This document shows, one piece after another, positions 35,360 to 44,127 of a stretch of 64,000 nucleotides of DNA. Under the pieces are notes generated by a model. It searched no databases. It was not told the origin of the DNA and was given only the letters and a program-made list of their open reading frames with translations. The stretch is from Yoonia sp. G8-12 (GTDB lineage: Bacteria; Pseudomonadota; Alphaproteobacteria; Rhodobacterales; Rhodobacteraceae). The position numbers and the translations under genes were made by a program. Location: contig NZ_CP151762.1 in the NCBI RefSeq assembly GCF_038443675.1, positions 2,728,001-2,792,000 of the forward strand, read 5' to 3'. Position 1 is the first letter of the stretch, and each line of letters starts with the position of its first letter.

Positions 35360-37264
35360 ATGGCCAAAGTTATTGGTATCGACCTGGGAACCACGAACTC
35401 CTGTATCGCCATCATGGATGGTGCAAAGCCACGTGTAATCGAAAACTCCGAGGGTGCGCGCACAACGCCATCTATCGTTGCGTTCACAGATGATGAGCGC
35501 CTTGTTGGTCAGCCAGCGAAACGCCAAGCTGTCACCAACCCTGAGAATACAATCTTTGCCGTCAAGCGTCTGATCGGTCGCCGGTTCGACGACAAGGATC
35601 TTGCCAAAGACAAAAAGAACATGCCCTTCGAGGTCGTCAACGGCGGCAACGGTGACGCATGGGTCGAGGCCAAGGGTGAGAAATACTCCCCTAGCCAGAT
35701 CTCTGCCTTTATCCTTGGCAAAATGAAAGAAACCGCCGAGAGCTACCTTGGCGAAGAAGTCACGCAGGCCGTTATCACCGTGCCTGCCTACTTTAACGAC
35801 GCCCAGCGTCAGGCAACCAAAGACGCCGGTAAGATTGCTGGTCTCGAAGTGCTGCGGATCATTAACGAGCCGACAGCAGCGGCCTTGGCCTATGGTCTGG
35901 ACAAAAAAGACAGCAAGACCATCGCGGTTTATGACCTTGGCGGTGGTACATTCGACGTGACCATCCTTGAGATCGACGACGGCCTGTTCGAAGTGAAATC
36001 CACCAACGGTGACACATTCCTTGGTGGTGAAGATTTTGACATGCGCATCGTCAACTACCTTGCTGATGAGTTCAAAAAAGAGAACCAGGTTGATCTGACC
36101 AAAGACAAGATGGCGTTGCAGCGTCTGAAAGAAGCTGCCGAGAAAGCCAAGATTGAGCTGTCCTCGTCTTCAAGCACAGAAATCAACCAGCCGTTTATCT
36201 CGATGGGTGCTAACGGCCAGCCCCTGCACATGGTCATGAAACTGACCCGTGCCAAGCTTGAAAGCCTTGTTGGTGATCTGATCAAAGCGTCGCTGAAGCC
36301 TTGTAAGGAAGCGATCAAAGACGCGGGCCTGTCCACATCCGATATCGACGAAGTCGTGTTGGTCGGTGGTATGACACGCATGCCGAAGGTGAAGGAAGAA
36401 GTTGCCAAATTCTTTGGTAAAGAAGCCCACCAAGGTGTGAACCCTGATGAAGTGGTTGCCATGGGTGCCGCCATTCAGGCCGGTGTTCTGCAAGGTGACG
36501 TCAAAGACGTGGTCCTGCTTGACGTAACACCGCTTTCGCTGGGTATCGAAACGCTCGGCGGTGTGTTCACACGCCTGATCGATCGCAACACAACGATCCC
36601 AACGAAGAAGTCTCAGGTCTTTTCAACTGCAGAAGACAACCAGAATGCTGTAACACTGCGCGTGTTCCAAGGTGAGCGTGAAATGGCCGCAGACAACAAG
36701 ATGCTGGGCCAGTTCAACCTTGAAAACATCCCGCCAGCACCGCGCGGCATGCCGCAGATCGAAGTGACCTTTGACATCGACGCCAACGGCATCGTTGAAG
36801 TTGGCGCCAAGGACAAAGGCACCGGCAAAGAGCAGAAGATCACGATCCAGGCCTCTGGTGGTCTGTCCGACGAGGATATCGAAGCAATGGTCAAGGACGC
36901 CGAAGCCAACGCCGAGGCCGACAAGGAACGCCGTGAGCTTGTGGATGCGAAAAACCAGGCAGAGAGCCTGATCCACTCGACCGAAAAGTCGATGGAAGAG
37001 CATGCCGATAAGGTTGACCCGACCACGATCGAAGCCATTGAGCTGGCGATTGCCGCGCTGAAGGATGATCTGGACGGTGAGAAAGCGGACAAGATCAAGT
37101 CTGGCATCCAGAACGTGACAGAAGCTGCCATGAAGCTTGGTGAGGCGATCTATAAGTCCCAGCAAGAAGCCGAAGGCGAAGTAGAGCCAGATGCACCGGG
37201 CGCGGATGAAGAAATCCTCGATGCGGATTTCGAAGATCTGGGCGACGACAAGCGTGACAACTAA
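35360..37264 (+). CDS. dnaK: Chaperone DnaK (Hsp70)
   Basis: A 634-residue Hsp70. The ATPase domain (1-385) shows GIDLGTTNSC, phosphate loops IAVYDLGGGTFDV and VVLVGGMTRMP; the substrate domain follows (about 390-510) and the helical lid ends in acidic DADFEDLGDD. It folds nascent and heat-damaged proteins with DnaJ and GrpE. Followed by dnaJ after a strong hairpin, and preceded by a heat-shock-type promoter. Confidence 0.99.
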   Translation: MAKVIGIDLGTTNSCIAIMDGAKPRVIENSEGARTTPSIVAFTDDERLVGQPAKRQAVTNPENTIFAVKRLIGRRFDDKDLAKDKKNMPFEVVNGGNGDAWVEAKGEKYSPSQISAFILGKMKETAESYLGEEVTQAVITVPAYFNDAQRQATKDAGKIAGLEVLRIINEPTAAALAYGLDKKDSKTIAVYDLGGGTFDVTILEIDDGLFEVKSTNGDTFLGGEDFDMRIVNYLADEFKKENQVDLTKDKMALQRLKEAAEKAKIELSSSSSTEINQPFISMGANGQPLHMVMKLTRAKLESLVGDLIKASLKPCKEAIKDAGLSTSDIDEVVLVGGMTRMPKVKEEVAKFFGKEAHQGVNPDEVVAMGAAIQAGVLQGDVKDVVLLDVTPLSLGIETLGGVFTRLIDRNTTIPTKKSQVFSTAEDNQNAVTLRVFQGEREMAADNKMLGQFNLENIPPAPRGMPQIEVTFDIDANGIVEVGAKDKGTGKEQKITIQASGGLSDEDIEAMVKDAEANAEADKERRELVDAKNQAESLIHSTEKSMEEHADKVDPTTIEAIELAIAALKDDLDGEKADKIKSGIQNVTEAAMKLGEAIYKSQQEAEGEVEPDAPGADEEILDADFEDLGDDKRDN

Positions 37265-37285
37265 GGCCGCGCGCCGTTGACATTT

Positions 37286-37310
37286 GACCGGCCCCTGAAC
37301 CGGGCCGGTC
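37286..37310 (+). terminator. Strong hairpin between dnaK and dnaJ (terminator or attenuator)
   Basis: A perfect 9-bp GC-rich stem (37286-37294 with 37302-37310) with a 7-base loop, followed by TTTGTC. The U-tract is short, so it probably ends only part of the transcripts, giving more DnaK than DnaJ. It lies 21 bases after the dnaK stop and 28 bases before dnaJ. Confidence 0.6.
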
Positions 37311-37337
37311 TTTGTCATTCCCAAGGGGGAAAATATC

Positions 37338-38474
37338 ATGGCAAAACGTGACTATTACGAAGTGCTTGGTGTCGCCAAAGGTGCTGATGCCGCGACAATC
37401 AAAAAAGGCTATCGCCAAAAGGCGAAAGAGCTGCACCCTGATCGCAACTCTGACAATCCAGAGGCCGAAGCACAGTTCAAAGAGGCCAATGAGGCCTACG
37501 AAGTCCTGAAGGACGAAAACAAGAAAGCTGCCTATGACCGCTATGGTCATGCCGCGTTTGAAAACGGCATGGGTGGCGGCGGGCCGCGCGGTGGACAAGG
37601 TGACTTTGGCAGCGCGTTCTCCGACGTGTTCGATGATCTGTTTGGTGATTTCATGGGCGGCCGCGGTGGTGGCAGACGCAGTGCCGCGCAGCGCGGAAAT
37701 GACCTGCGCTACAACCTGCGGATTAACCTCGAAGATGCTTTCTCGGGCATGCAAAAGACGATCACTGTTCCAACGGCTGTTGGCTGTGGTTCTTGCAACG
37801 GAACCGGCGCCGAAGGCGGGTCCGAGCCCCAAACCTGCCCGACGTGTTCCGGCATGGGCAAAGTCCGCGCGCAGCAAGGTTTCTTTACGGTCGAACGTAC
37901 CTGCCCCACATGTTCCGGCATGGGCCAAACGATCAAAGATCCGTGCCGCACTTGCCACGGCCAAGGCCGCGTCGAGAAGGAGAAATCGCTTTCTGTGAAT
38001 ATCCCAGCGGGTGTTGAAACAGGCACGCGGATCCGGCTTGCCGGTGAGGGCGAAGCAGGAATGCGTGGCGGACCGACGGGTGATCTGTATATCTTTATCG
38101 AAGTACAAAACCATGCGCTGTTCGAGCGGGAAAACACGAACCTATACTGTCGTGTTCCTGTATCCATCGCCACAGCCGCTTTGGGTGGCGAAATCGAAGT
38201 GCCCACGATTGACGGCGGACGCAGCCGTGTGAAGGTACCAGAAGGATCGCAATCCGGTCGCCAGATGCGCCTGCGCGGCAAAGGTATGCCTGCACTGCGC
38301 GGCGGTGGGATCGGTGACATGTTCATCGAGCTGGCCGTGGAAACACCGGTCAAGCTGACATCGCGCCAGCGTGAAATCCTCAAGGAATTCGATCAATTGA
38401 GCGAAGACAACAATCCGCAAGGATCCAGCTTTTTTGACACAGTAAAAAGCTTTTGGGACTCTATGAAGAGCTAG
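37338..38474 (+). CDS. dnaJ: Chaperone DnaJ (Hsp40, type I)
   Basis: A 378-residue co-chaperone: J domain (1-70, with LHPDRN), Gly/Phe-rich linker with GGGGPRGGQG, cysteine-rich zinc domain (about 140-220; four CxxCxGxG repeats reading CGSCNGTG, CPTCSGMG, CPTCSGMG and CRTCHGQG) and two beta-rich substrate domains. It stimulates DnaK ATPase and holds unfolded clients. ATG is preceded by AAGGGGG. Confidence 0.99.
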   Translation: MAKRDYYEVLGVAKGADAATIKKGYRQKAKELHPDRNSDNPEAEAQFKEANEAYEVLKDENKKAAYDRYGHAAFENGMGGGGPRGGQGDFGSAFSDVFDDLFGDFMGGRGGGRRSAAQRGNDLRYNLRINLEDAFSGMQKTITVPTAVGCGSCNGTGAEGGSEPQTCPTCSGMGKVRAQQGFFTVERTCPTCSGMGQTIKDPCRTCHGQGRVEKEKSLSVNIPAGVETGTRIRLAGEGEAGMRGGPTGDLYIFIEVQNHALFERENTNLYCRVPVSIATAALGGEIEVPTIDGGRSRVKVPEGSQSGRQMRLRGKGMPALRGGGIGDMFIELAVETPVKLTSRQREILKEFDQLSEDNNPQGSSFFDTVKSFWDSMKS

Positions 38475-38496
38475 CGTTAACCACGCTGTAACCATC

Positions 38497-38535
38497 GCTT
38501 TGGCAAAGTGGTCACATGAATCACTTTGCCGAAGC
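38497..38535 (+). terminator. 14-bp hairpin after dnaJ, overlapping the radC start region
   Basis: Arms 38497-38510 and 38522-38535 pair over 14 bases with one T/G wobble and enclose an 11-base loop; CCCTCTCTTTTC follows. It lies 23 bases after the dnaJ stop and looks like a Rho-independent terminator, but it also contains both possible radC start codons (ATG 38516 in the loop, TTG 38526 in the stem). Confidence 0.5.
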
Positions 38536-39281
38536 GCCCTCTCTTTTCTGATCATGACGACGTGACCGAAGTCTTGCCGCTGACAAAGGGCAAGCTCCCT
38601 TCTTACATGCGCGACCACCGCAAACGGCTTCGCGAACGCTTCCTGACGGGCGGGGCCGATGCGATGCCGGACTATGAACTGCTCGAACTGGTACTGTTTC
38701 GCGCGATTCCACGGCAGGATGTTAAACCGCTCGCGCGCGCACTCATTGATAAATTTGGTGATTTCAATCGCGTTCTTTCCGCCCCGCTGGGCCAGCTTTC
38801 CGGAGTAAAGGGCGTCGGCGATGCCATCTTGCTAGAACTTAAACTGGTCGAAGCTGCAGCGCACCGGTTATCACGCTCAAAGGTGATGCAGCGCCATGTG
38901 CTCTCGAACTGGGATGCTTTGCTGGATTATTGCCATACGACGATGGCGCACCGCGAAACTGAACAATTCCGTATCCTGTTTCTCGATACGAAAAACACAG
39001 TCATCGCCGATGAGGAACAGGCGAAAGGCACCGTCGATCACGTGCCGGTCTATCCACGCGAGGTCGTCAAACGTGCGCTCGAACTGAACGCCAGTGCCCT
39101 GATCCTTGTGCACAATCATCCGTCCGGTGATCCGACGCCATCAGATGCCGATGTGCAAATGACACGGCAAATCACGGCGGCCGCTAAGGCGCTGAATATT
39201 ACGGTGCATGATCACCTTATTATTGGAAAGGCCAGCGAAACGAGCTTCCGATCACTCGGCCTATTCGACGGGCCCGCTTAG
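38526..39281 (+). CDS. radC: RadC family JAB1/MPN metalloprotease-fold protein
   Basis: A 251-residue protein with N-terminal helix-hairpin-helix (about 70-100, LSGVKGVGDAILL) and the MPN/JAMM domain with metal motif HNHPSGDPTPSDAD near residue 198. Function in recombination is disputed; some homologues act during transformation. The annotated TTG start lies in a hairpin. An ATG at 38516 in another frame encodes MNHFAEAPSL and would join this frame if the T4 run at 38544-38547 were one T shorter, so the true N-terminus may differ. The stop overlaps that of the convergent gene. Confidence 0.85.
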   Translation: MPKRPLFSDHDDVTEVLPLTKGKLPSYMRDHRKRLRERFLTGGADAMPDYELLELVLFRAIPRQDVKPLARALIDKFGDFNRVLSAPLGQLSGVKGVGDAILLELKLVEAAAHRLSRSKVMQRHVLSNWDALLDYCHTTMAHRETEQFRILFLDTKNTVIADEEQAKGTVDHVPVYPREVVKRALELNASALILVHNHPSGDPTPSDADVQMTRQITAAAKALNITVHDHLIIGKASETSFRSLGLFDGPA

Positions 39282-40276
39282 TTTGAGACCACGGCGAGGT
39301 TCGTGAACTTGTTCCGGATCAACGTGACTTCGCCAACTTGATCACAGACCGGCATTTCGAGCGTGATATCTTTCACAACAAGTGTCTGGCCCGAGTTGGT
39401 CTGGATCGTGCCTGCGTCGACTTCACGACCGCAATTTGCGGCGGTTACAGTCACACCGACACGCAGATCAACACCGCTGTTACGGTTCATTTGACCTTCT
39501 GGAAAAGTATAGACCTCGGCCCGATATGGAATATCAGCTGCGGCATCGCCAACAAATAAGACAAAACCGTTCTTACCCGCGCGCGTGTCCTCGGCGGTGT
39601 GGAAAGACGCCGACCAGACATGGCCGGGATCACCAATCTGCGCCCCGTGTTCGAGCGCATGAAGGCGCATGTTATCTTGGGTAGACCACTGCAACACAGC
39701 ACGGTCATATCGGCGCAGTTCTGGAACGAAAATTTCGGTAGCGGCTTTGAGAATGTTGTCAAAGCTAACTTCAAATGAAGCGGCGGGAACAAGTGCTGGC
39801 ATCACGATTTGCGCGTTACCTCGTCGATCCGTTGTGGCAGCGACACGCAGGCCACTGTGCGAGACAACAAAAGACTTATTCGTAAGGCATGGCGCTGACA
39901 CGCGAAGAGATACCAAAGCAGCAGGTTCACGGCGGGCAGTAACCGTCGCGTTGCACCCGGACATCGGCAAAGCCATGATTGATTGGAACTGCGGACTATC
40001 GAATTCGGTGTAAACGGTATCGACGGCAACAACCCGTTGTGCGTTGGCCGAGTGGTTCAAAGGAGTTGTCACAATATTTGGCACGCCAAAGACCGCCTGC
40101 CCCTCTGAGTTGGTCGACAACATCAAGGAGCGGGGTGCTTTGTTGTAGGTTTCGCTCACGTCACCGCCAACCATGTTCGGTGTCGTTTCACCGTACTGCG
40201 CCGCGAATCCAATCGAGAGCGCTATCGCAAGCGTCGAAGCAATTGTCTTGATCGTCTTTAAGCGAGACATCCCCAT
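39278..40276 (-). CDS. Secreted protein of unknown function next to secA
   Basis: A 332-residue protein I do not recognise with certainty. Residues 1-26 form a signal peptide (SRLKTIKTIASTLAIALSIGFAA). The mature part seems to hold two beta-rich domains (about 50-165 and 195-332), each with a cysteine pair (C104/C126 and C284/C310 region) suitable for periplasmic disulfides, and no catalytic motif. The central VFVPELRRYDRAVLQW-like segment and GHVWSASFHTAED are striking and could serve as search seeds. Roseobacter relatives near secA are sometimes loosely labelled translocase; there is nothing in the sequence to support that name. Confidence 0.7.
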   Translation of the reverse strand: MGMSRLKTIKTIASTLAIALSIGFAAQYGETTPNMVGGDVSETYNKAPRSLMLSTNSEGQAVFGVPNIVTTPLNHSANAQRVVAVDTVYTEFDSPQFQSIMALPMSGCNATVTARREPAALVSLRVSAPCLTNKSFVVSHSGLRVAATTDRRGNAQIVMPALVPAASFEVSFDNILKAATEIFVPELRRYDRAVLQWSTQDNMRLHALEHGAQIGDPGHVWSASFHTAEDTRAGKNGFVLFVGDAAADIPYRAEVYTFPEGQMNRNSGVDLRVGVTVTAANCGREVDAGTIQTNSGQTLVVKDITLEMPVCDQVGEVTLIRNKFTNLAVVSN

Positions 40277-40374
40277 CCCTCACAGCTGCAATAAAGCTCT
40301 GATAAGAATGCACAGTTAGAGTGACGTTAACAGGACTGGCAAAAGGTCTTAGCGTGTCTCAATCATGGCGAAAA

Positions 40375-43083
40375 TTAGGCGATCCGCCCGTGGCAGTGCT
40401 TGAATTTCTTGCCTGATCCACAAGGGCAACTATCATTCCGTCCGGGGCTTCCCCATGTGTCGGGATCGTTTTCATCAAACCCTTCACGCGCCGTACCCGT
40501 CGCTTGCGCCGCTACGACAGGGGCCGTTGCACCTGCGGCTGCGGCTGCTGCCGCCGCCTGTTGCTGGCGAATCTGGGCGATCATTTTTTCCTGCTCTTCC
40601 TTCGACATCGGACGGATCTGAGCCAGCTTTTTCGTCACGTCTGACCGCAAGCTGTCCAACATGGTTTCAAACAACTGAAAACCCTCGGTCTTGTACTCGT
40701 TCAGCGGGTCCCGTTGCGCATAGCCACGGAAACCAACAACCGAACGCAGATGTTCCAGCGTCAGCAAATGTTCGCGCCACTTGGCATCAATCGTCTGTAG
40801 CAAAAGCTGCTTTTCGACGTTGCGCATCGTCTCGTCGCCAAAGGCTTCTGCTTTTTCGGCCATGTATTTATCCGCCGCATCTTCAAGGCGTTCGCGGATG
40901 TCGTCGTCATCGACACCCTCTTCTTCCGCCCAGGCGGCCACAGGCAGATCAAGCCCAAGATTCTCCTTCACACTTTCAACCAAACCAGTGGTATCCCATT
41001 GATCTGCATACGTTTTTGGCGGCATGTGATCGTGGACAAGATCGTCGATTACCTGATCGCGCATGTCCTTCGTAACCTCGGACAGATCCTTTGCTTCCAT
41101 GATATCCCGCCGTTGCGAGAATATCACCTTGCGCTGCTCGTTCATCACATCGTCAAACTTGAGCAGCTGTTTGCGAATATCAAAGTTGCGGCCTTCGACC
41201 TTGGCCTGTGCGCGTTCCAGCGATTTGTTCACCCATGGATGCACAATCGCTTCGCCCTCTTTCATGCCAAGACCAGACAGCACTTTGTCCAACCGGTCAG
41301 AGCCGAAGATGCGCATCAGATCGTCTTCCAATGACAGGAAGAAAGCAGAGCGTCCGGGGTCACCCTGACGGCCGGAACGGCCACGCAACTGGTTATCAAT
41401 CCGGCGGCTTTCGTGGCGTTCGGTCGCCAGCACAAAAAGACCACCAACCGCTTTCACTTTTTCTTTTTCATCGGCCACTTCGGCCTCAATCTGGGCGCGG
41501 ATCGCTTCGATATCGGCATCGGGGGTTTTTTCCATCGCCTGCATGACGCGCATCTCGACATTGCCGCCCAATTGAATATCAGTGCCGCGACCCGCCATGT
41601 TGGTCGCAATCGTCACAGCGTTCAGCTTGCCCGCATCGGCCACAATCTGGGCTTCTTGTTCATGCTGGCGCGCGTTGAGAATATTATAGGTGATTCCCTC
41701 GGCTTTCAGCATCTCGGCCAAGGCCTCTGATTTCTCAATCGAAGTTGTGCCCACAAGAATCGGTTGGCCTTTGGCGTGCGCTTCTTTGATCTCTTCGACG
41801 ATGCCCGCGAACTTCTCGCGCGCAGTGCGATACACCTGATCATCTTCGTCAATCCGCGCGATGGGGCGGTTTGTCGGAACCTCAACAACACCAAGGTTGT
41901 AGATCTCCATAAACTCTTCGGCCTCGGTGGCGGCGGTGCCAGTCATCCCGCCCAGTTTGTTGTAGAGGCGGAAATAGTTCTGGAAAGTCACAGAGGCCAA
42001 GGTCACGTTTTCGGGCTTGATGGAACAGCCTTCTTTCGCCTCAATCGCCTGGTGCAAACCGTCCGACAGGCGGCGACCGGCCATCATGCGCCCAGTGAAT
42101 TCGTCAATCAGCACGACCTCATCATCGCGAACGATATAGTCTTTGTCTTTGGTGAAAAGTTTATGCGCGCGCAAAGCCTGGTTCACGTGATGGACCAACG
42201 TTGCACTCTCGGGATCATAAAGTGTCTGACCCTCAGGCAATAGACCCGACGCGCCAAGCTTTGCCTCAAGGAAATCGTTGCCTTCTTCGGTATAGGTCAC
42301 CTGGCGGGTTTTTTCATCCAGCGTGTAGTGTTCATCCGAGACTTCCGGGATCACCTTATCGATAGTGGCGTACATTTCAGAGCGGTCTTGCGCTGGCCCC
42401 GAAATAATTAGCGGTGTGCGCGCCTCATCAATCAGGATGCTGTCGACTTCGTCCACAATTGCATAGTTGTGGTCGCGCTGGAACATCTGGCTCAGCTCGG
42501 ATTTCATGTTGTCGCGCAGGTAATCAAAACCCAATTCGTTATTCGTCGCATATGTCACGTCACAAGCATAGGCGGCCTTCTTTTCGTCCTCTGGCTGCTG
42601 GGGAACGACAACGCCGGTTGTCAGGCCCAAAGCGCCATAAACCTTGCTCATCCAGTCGGCGTCACGGCGCGCGAGATAGTCGTTCACAGTGACGATATGC
42701 ACGCCCTTGCCGGTCAGCGCGTTCAGGTAGGCAGGGAAGGTCGCAACAAGCGTCTTGCCCTCACCAGTTTTCATCTCGGCGATATTGCCCTGATGCAAAA
42801 AGATGCCGCCTTTCAGCTGCGTATCAAAGGCCCGCAGACCCAGCGCGCGTTTCGCAGCCTCACGGCAGTTGGCAAATGCTTCGGGCAACAGCGCGTCAAG
42901 GCTCTCACCACCAATCGCGCGTTTGGCAAGCTCTTCGGTCTTTTGCTTGATGCCTTCATCAGACAGCGCCTCAAACTCAGGCTCAAGCGCGTTGATCTGG
43001 TCGACCAAGGGGCGGGCAGCTTTGACTTTGCGGTCGTTTGCGGTGCCAAACACCTTTTTGGCAATTGTTCCGAAACCCAGCAT
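40375..43083 (-). CDS. secA: Preprotein translocase ATPase SecA
   Basis: A 902-residue motor that pushes preproteins through SecYEG. Walker A is MKTGEGKTLVA near residue 103, the DEAD-type motif is VDEVDSILIDEARTPL near 207, the helicase arginine region is QLRGRSGRQGDPG, and the C-terminal zinc site CPCGSGKKFKHCHG binds SecB. An alanine/glutamine-rich linker lies before it. The ATG at 43083 gives MLGFGTIAKKVFG; a 12-codon upstream extension is not conserved-looking. Divergent from ppiC. Confidence 0.98.
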   Translation of the reverse strand: MLGFGTIAKKVFGTANDRKVKAARPLVDQINALEPEFEALSDEGIKQKTEELAKRAIGGESLDALLPEAFANCREAAKRALGLRAFDTQLKGGIFLHQGNIAEMKTGEGKTLVATFPAYLNALTGKGVHIVTVNDYLARRDADWMSKVYGALGLTTGVVVPQQPEDEKKAAYACDVTYATNNELGFDYLRDNMKSELSQMFQRDHNYAIVDEVDSILIDEARTPLIISGPAQDRSEMYATIDKVIPEVSDEHYTLDEKTRQVTYTEEGNDFLEAKLGASGLLPEGQTLYDPESATLVHHVNQALRAHKLFTKDKDYIVRDDEVVLIDEFTGRMMAGRRLSDGLHQAIEAKEGCSIKPENVTLASVTFQNYFRLYNKLGGMTGTAATEAEEFMEIYNLGVVEVPTNRPIARIDEDDQVYRTAREKFAGIVEEIKEAHAKGQPILVGTTSIEKSEALAEMLKAEGITYNILNARQHEQEAQIVADAGKLNAVTIATNMAGRGTDIQLGGNVEMRVMQAMEKTPDADIEAIRAQIEAEVADEKEKVKAVGGLFVLATERHESRRIDNQLRGRSGRQGDPGRSAFFLSLEDDLMRIFGSDRLDKVLSGLGMKEGEAIVHPWVNKSLERAQAKVEGRNFDIRKQLLKFDDVMNEQRKVIFSQRRDIMEAKDLSEVTKDMRDQVIDDLVHDHMPPKTYADQWDTTGLVESVKENLGLDLPVAAWAEEEGVDDDDIRERLEDAADKYMAEKAEAFGDETMRNVEKQLLLQTIDAKWREHLLTLEHLRSVVGFRGYAQRDPLNEYKTEGFQLFETMLDSLRSDVTKKLAQIRPMSKEEQEKMIAQIRQQQAAAAAAAAGATAPVVAAQATGTAREGFDENDPDTWGSPGRNDSCPCGSGKKFKHCHGRIA

Positions 43084-43242
43084 GTTCTCTCCGATGGCGC
43101 AACGGCGCCTGTCTGACATCTATTTGAGAGGAGGTCGCTTGTAGGCGCGGTTCAGGCCACTTAGAAAGGGCCAAGATTATCGAACTATGACGCCCCCTCG
43201 AGGCATTCTGAGGATGTAAGGGGCCGTCAGTAGAGTGTCAAC

Positions 43243-43260
43243 GCCGCGGGCCGCCGCGGC
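43243..43260 (+). promoter_or_regulatory. GC hairpin in the ppiC leader
   Basis: Seven-base arms GCCGCGG/CCGCGGC with a GCCG loop end 18 bases before the ppiC ATG, just upstream of the ribosome site. No U-tract follows. It may modulate translation or mRNA stability; no matching known element. Confidence 0.3.
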
Positions 43261-43278
43261 CTATCAAGGGATCGTATA

Positions 43279-44121
43279 ATGCTGAAACATGTTACATTTT
43301 TGGGTGCAACTGCTGTGGCCGCCGCTTTGTCCACCGGGGCCTTTGCCCAAGACGTAACGGCCGATACAGTTGTCGCAACTGTGGGCGATACAGAAATCAC
43401 CATGGGTGAGGTGATTATCGCCCGCACCCAGCTACCACCCCAATATTCCCAGTTGCCCGTAGAAGCGCTTTTTGACGGTCTTGTTGAGCAGCTGGTCCAG
43501 CAGCAACTTCTGGCTGATGCTGCGGGCGATCCATCACCGCGTACGGCCTATACGCTGATGAACGAGCGCCGTTCCTTGCTCGCCGCCGAGGTTGTCACAG
43601 AAATTGCTGAAAGCTCGGTGACTGAAGCCGACGTTCAGGCAGCCTATGACGCGCGCTTTGTGAACGCGGAAGAGATCGAAGAATTCAACGCGGCGCACCT
43701 GCTTGTCGAAACAGAGGAAGAGGCCGCTGCAGCCAAAGTACGGATAGATGAAGGTGCGGCCTTTGCTGATGTGGCTCGCGATGTCTCGACCGGGCCGACA
43801 GGGCCGAATGGCGGCGACCTTGGCTGGTTTGGCGCTGGCGCCATGGTCCCTCAGTTCGAAAATGCCATAATGGCGCTTGAGGTTGGCGGTGTGACGGAAC
43901 CCTTTGAAACGCAATTCGGATGGCACGTTGCAACACTGCTTGATAAGCGCATTCAGGCCCTTCCTACACTTGATGACCTGCGCCCGCAGATCACTGCCGA
44001 ACTTCAGGAGGCGGCAATCACCGTCCGTCTGGATGAACTGGCCGCAGAAGAGACAATAACAAAGCCAGAGCCGGGCCAGTTTGATCCCAGCCTGATTGAT
44101 GCAACCAACCTGCTGGATTGA
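43279..44121 (+). CDS. ppiC: Periplasmic peptidyl-prolyl cis-trans isomerase (parvulin type)
   Basis: A 280-residue protein with a signal peptide (residues 1-23, ending TGAFA), a SurA-like N-terminal helical region and a parvulin domain at about 130-220 (AAHLLVETEEEA, GPNGGDLGWFGAGAMVPQFE, FGWHVATLLDK). It would help fold secreted and outer-membrane proteins. Position next to secA and argJ is common in roseobacters. The short form lacks a second parvulin domain. Confidence 0.9.
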   Translation: MLKHVTFLGATAVAAALSTGAFAQDVTADTVVATVGDTEITMGEVIIARTQLPPQYSQLPVEALFDGLVEQLVQQQLLADAAGDPSPRTAYTLMNERRSLLAAEVVTEIAESSVTEADVQAAYDARFVNAEEIEEFNAAHLLVETEEEAAAAKVRIDEGAAFADVARDVSTGPTGPNGGDLGWFGAGAMVPQFENAIMALEVGGVTEPFETQFGWHVATLLDKRIQALPTLDDLRPQITAELQEAAITVRLDELAAEETITKPEPGQFDPSLIDATNLLD

Positions 44122-44127
44122 TCTGAT

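Noticed and set aside
37095..38114. 339-residue minus-strand frame
   Set aside because: Antisense shadow spanning dnaK and dnaJ; no start context and no domain.
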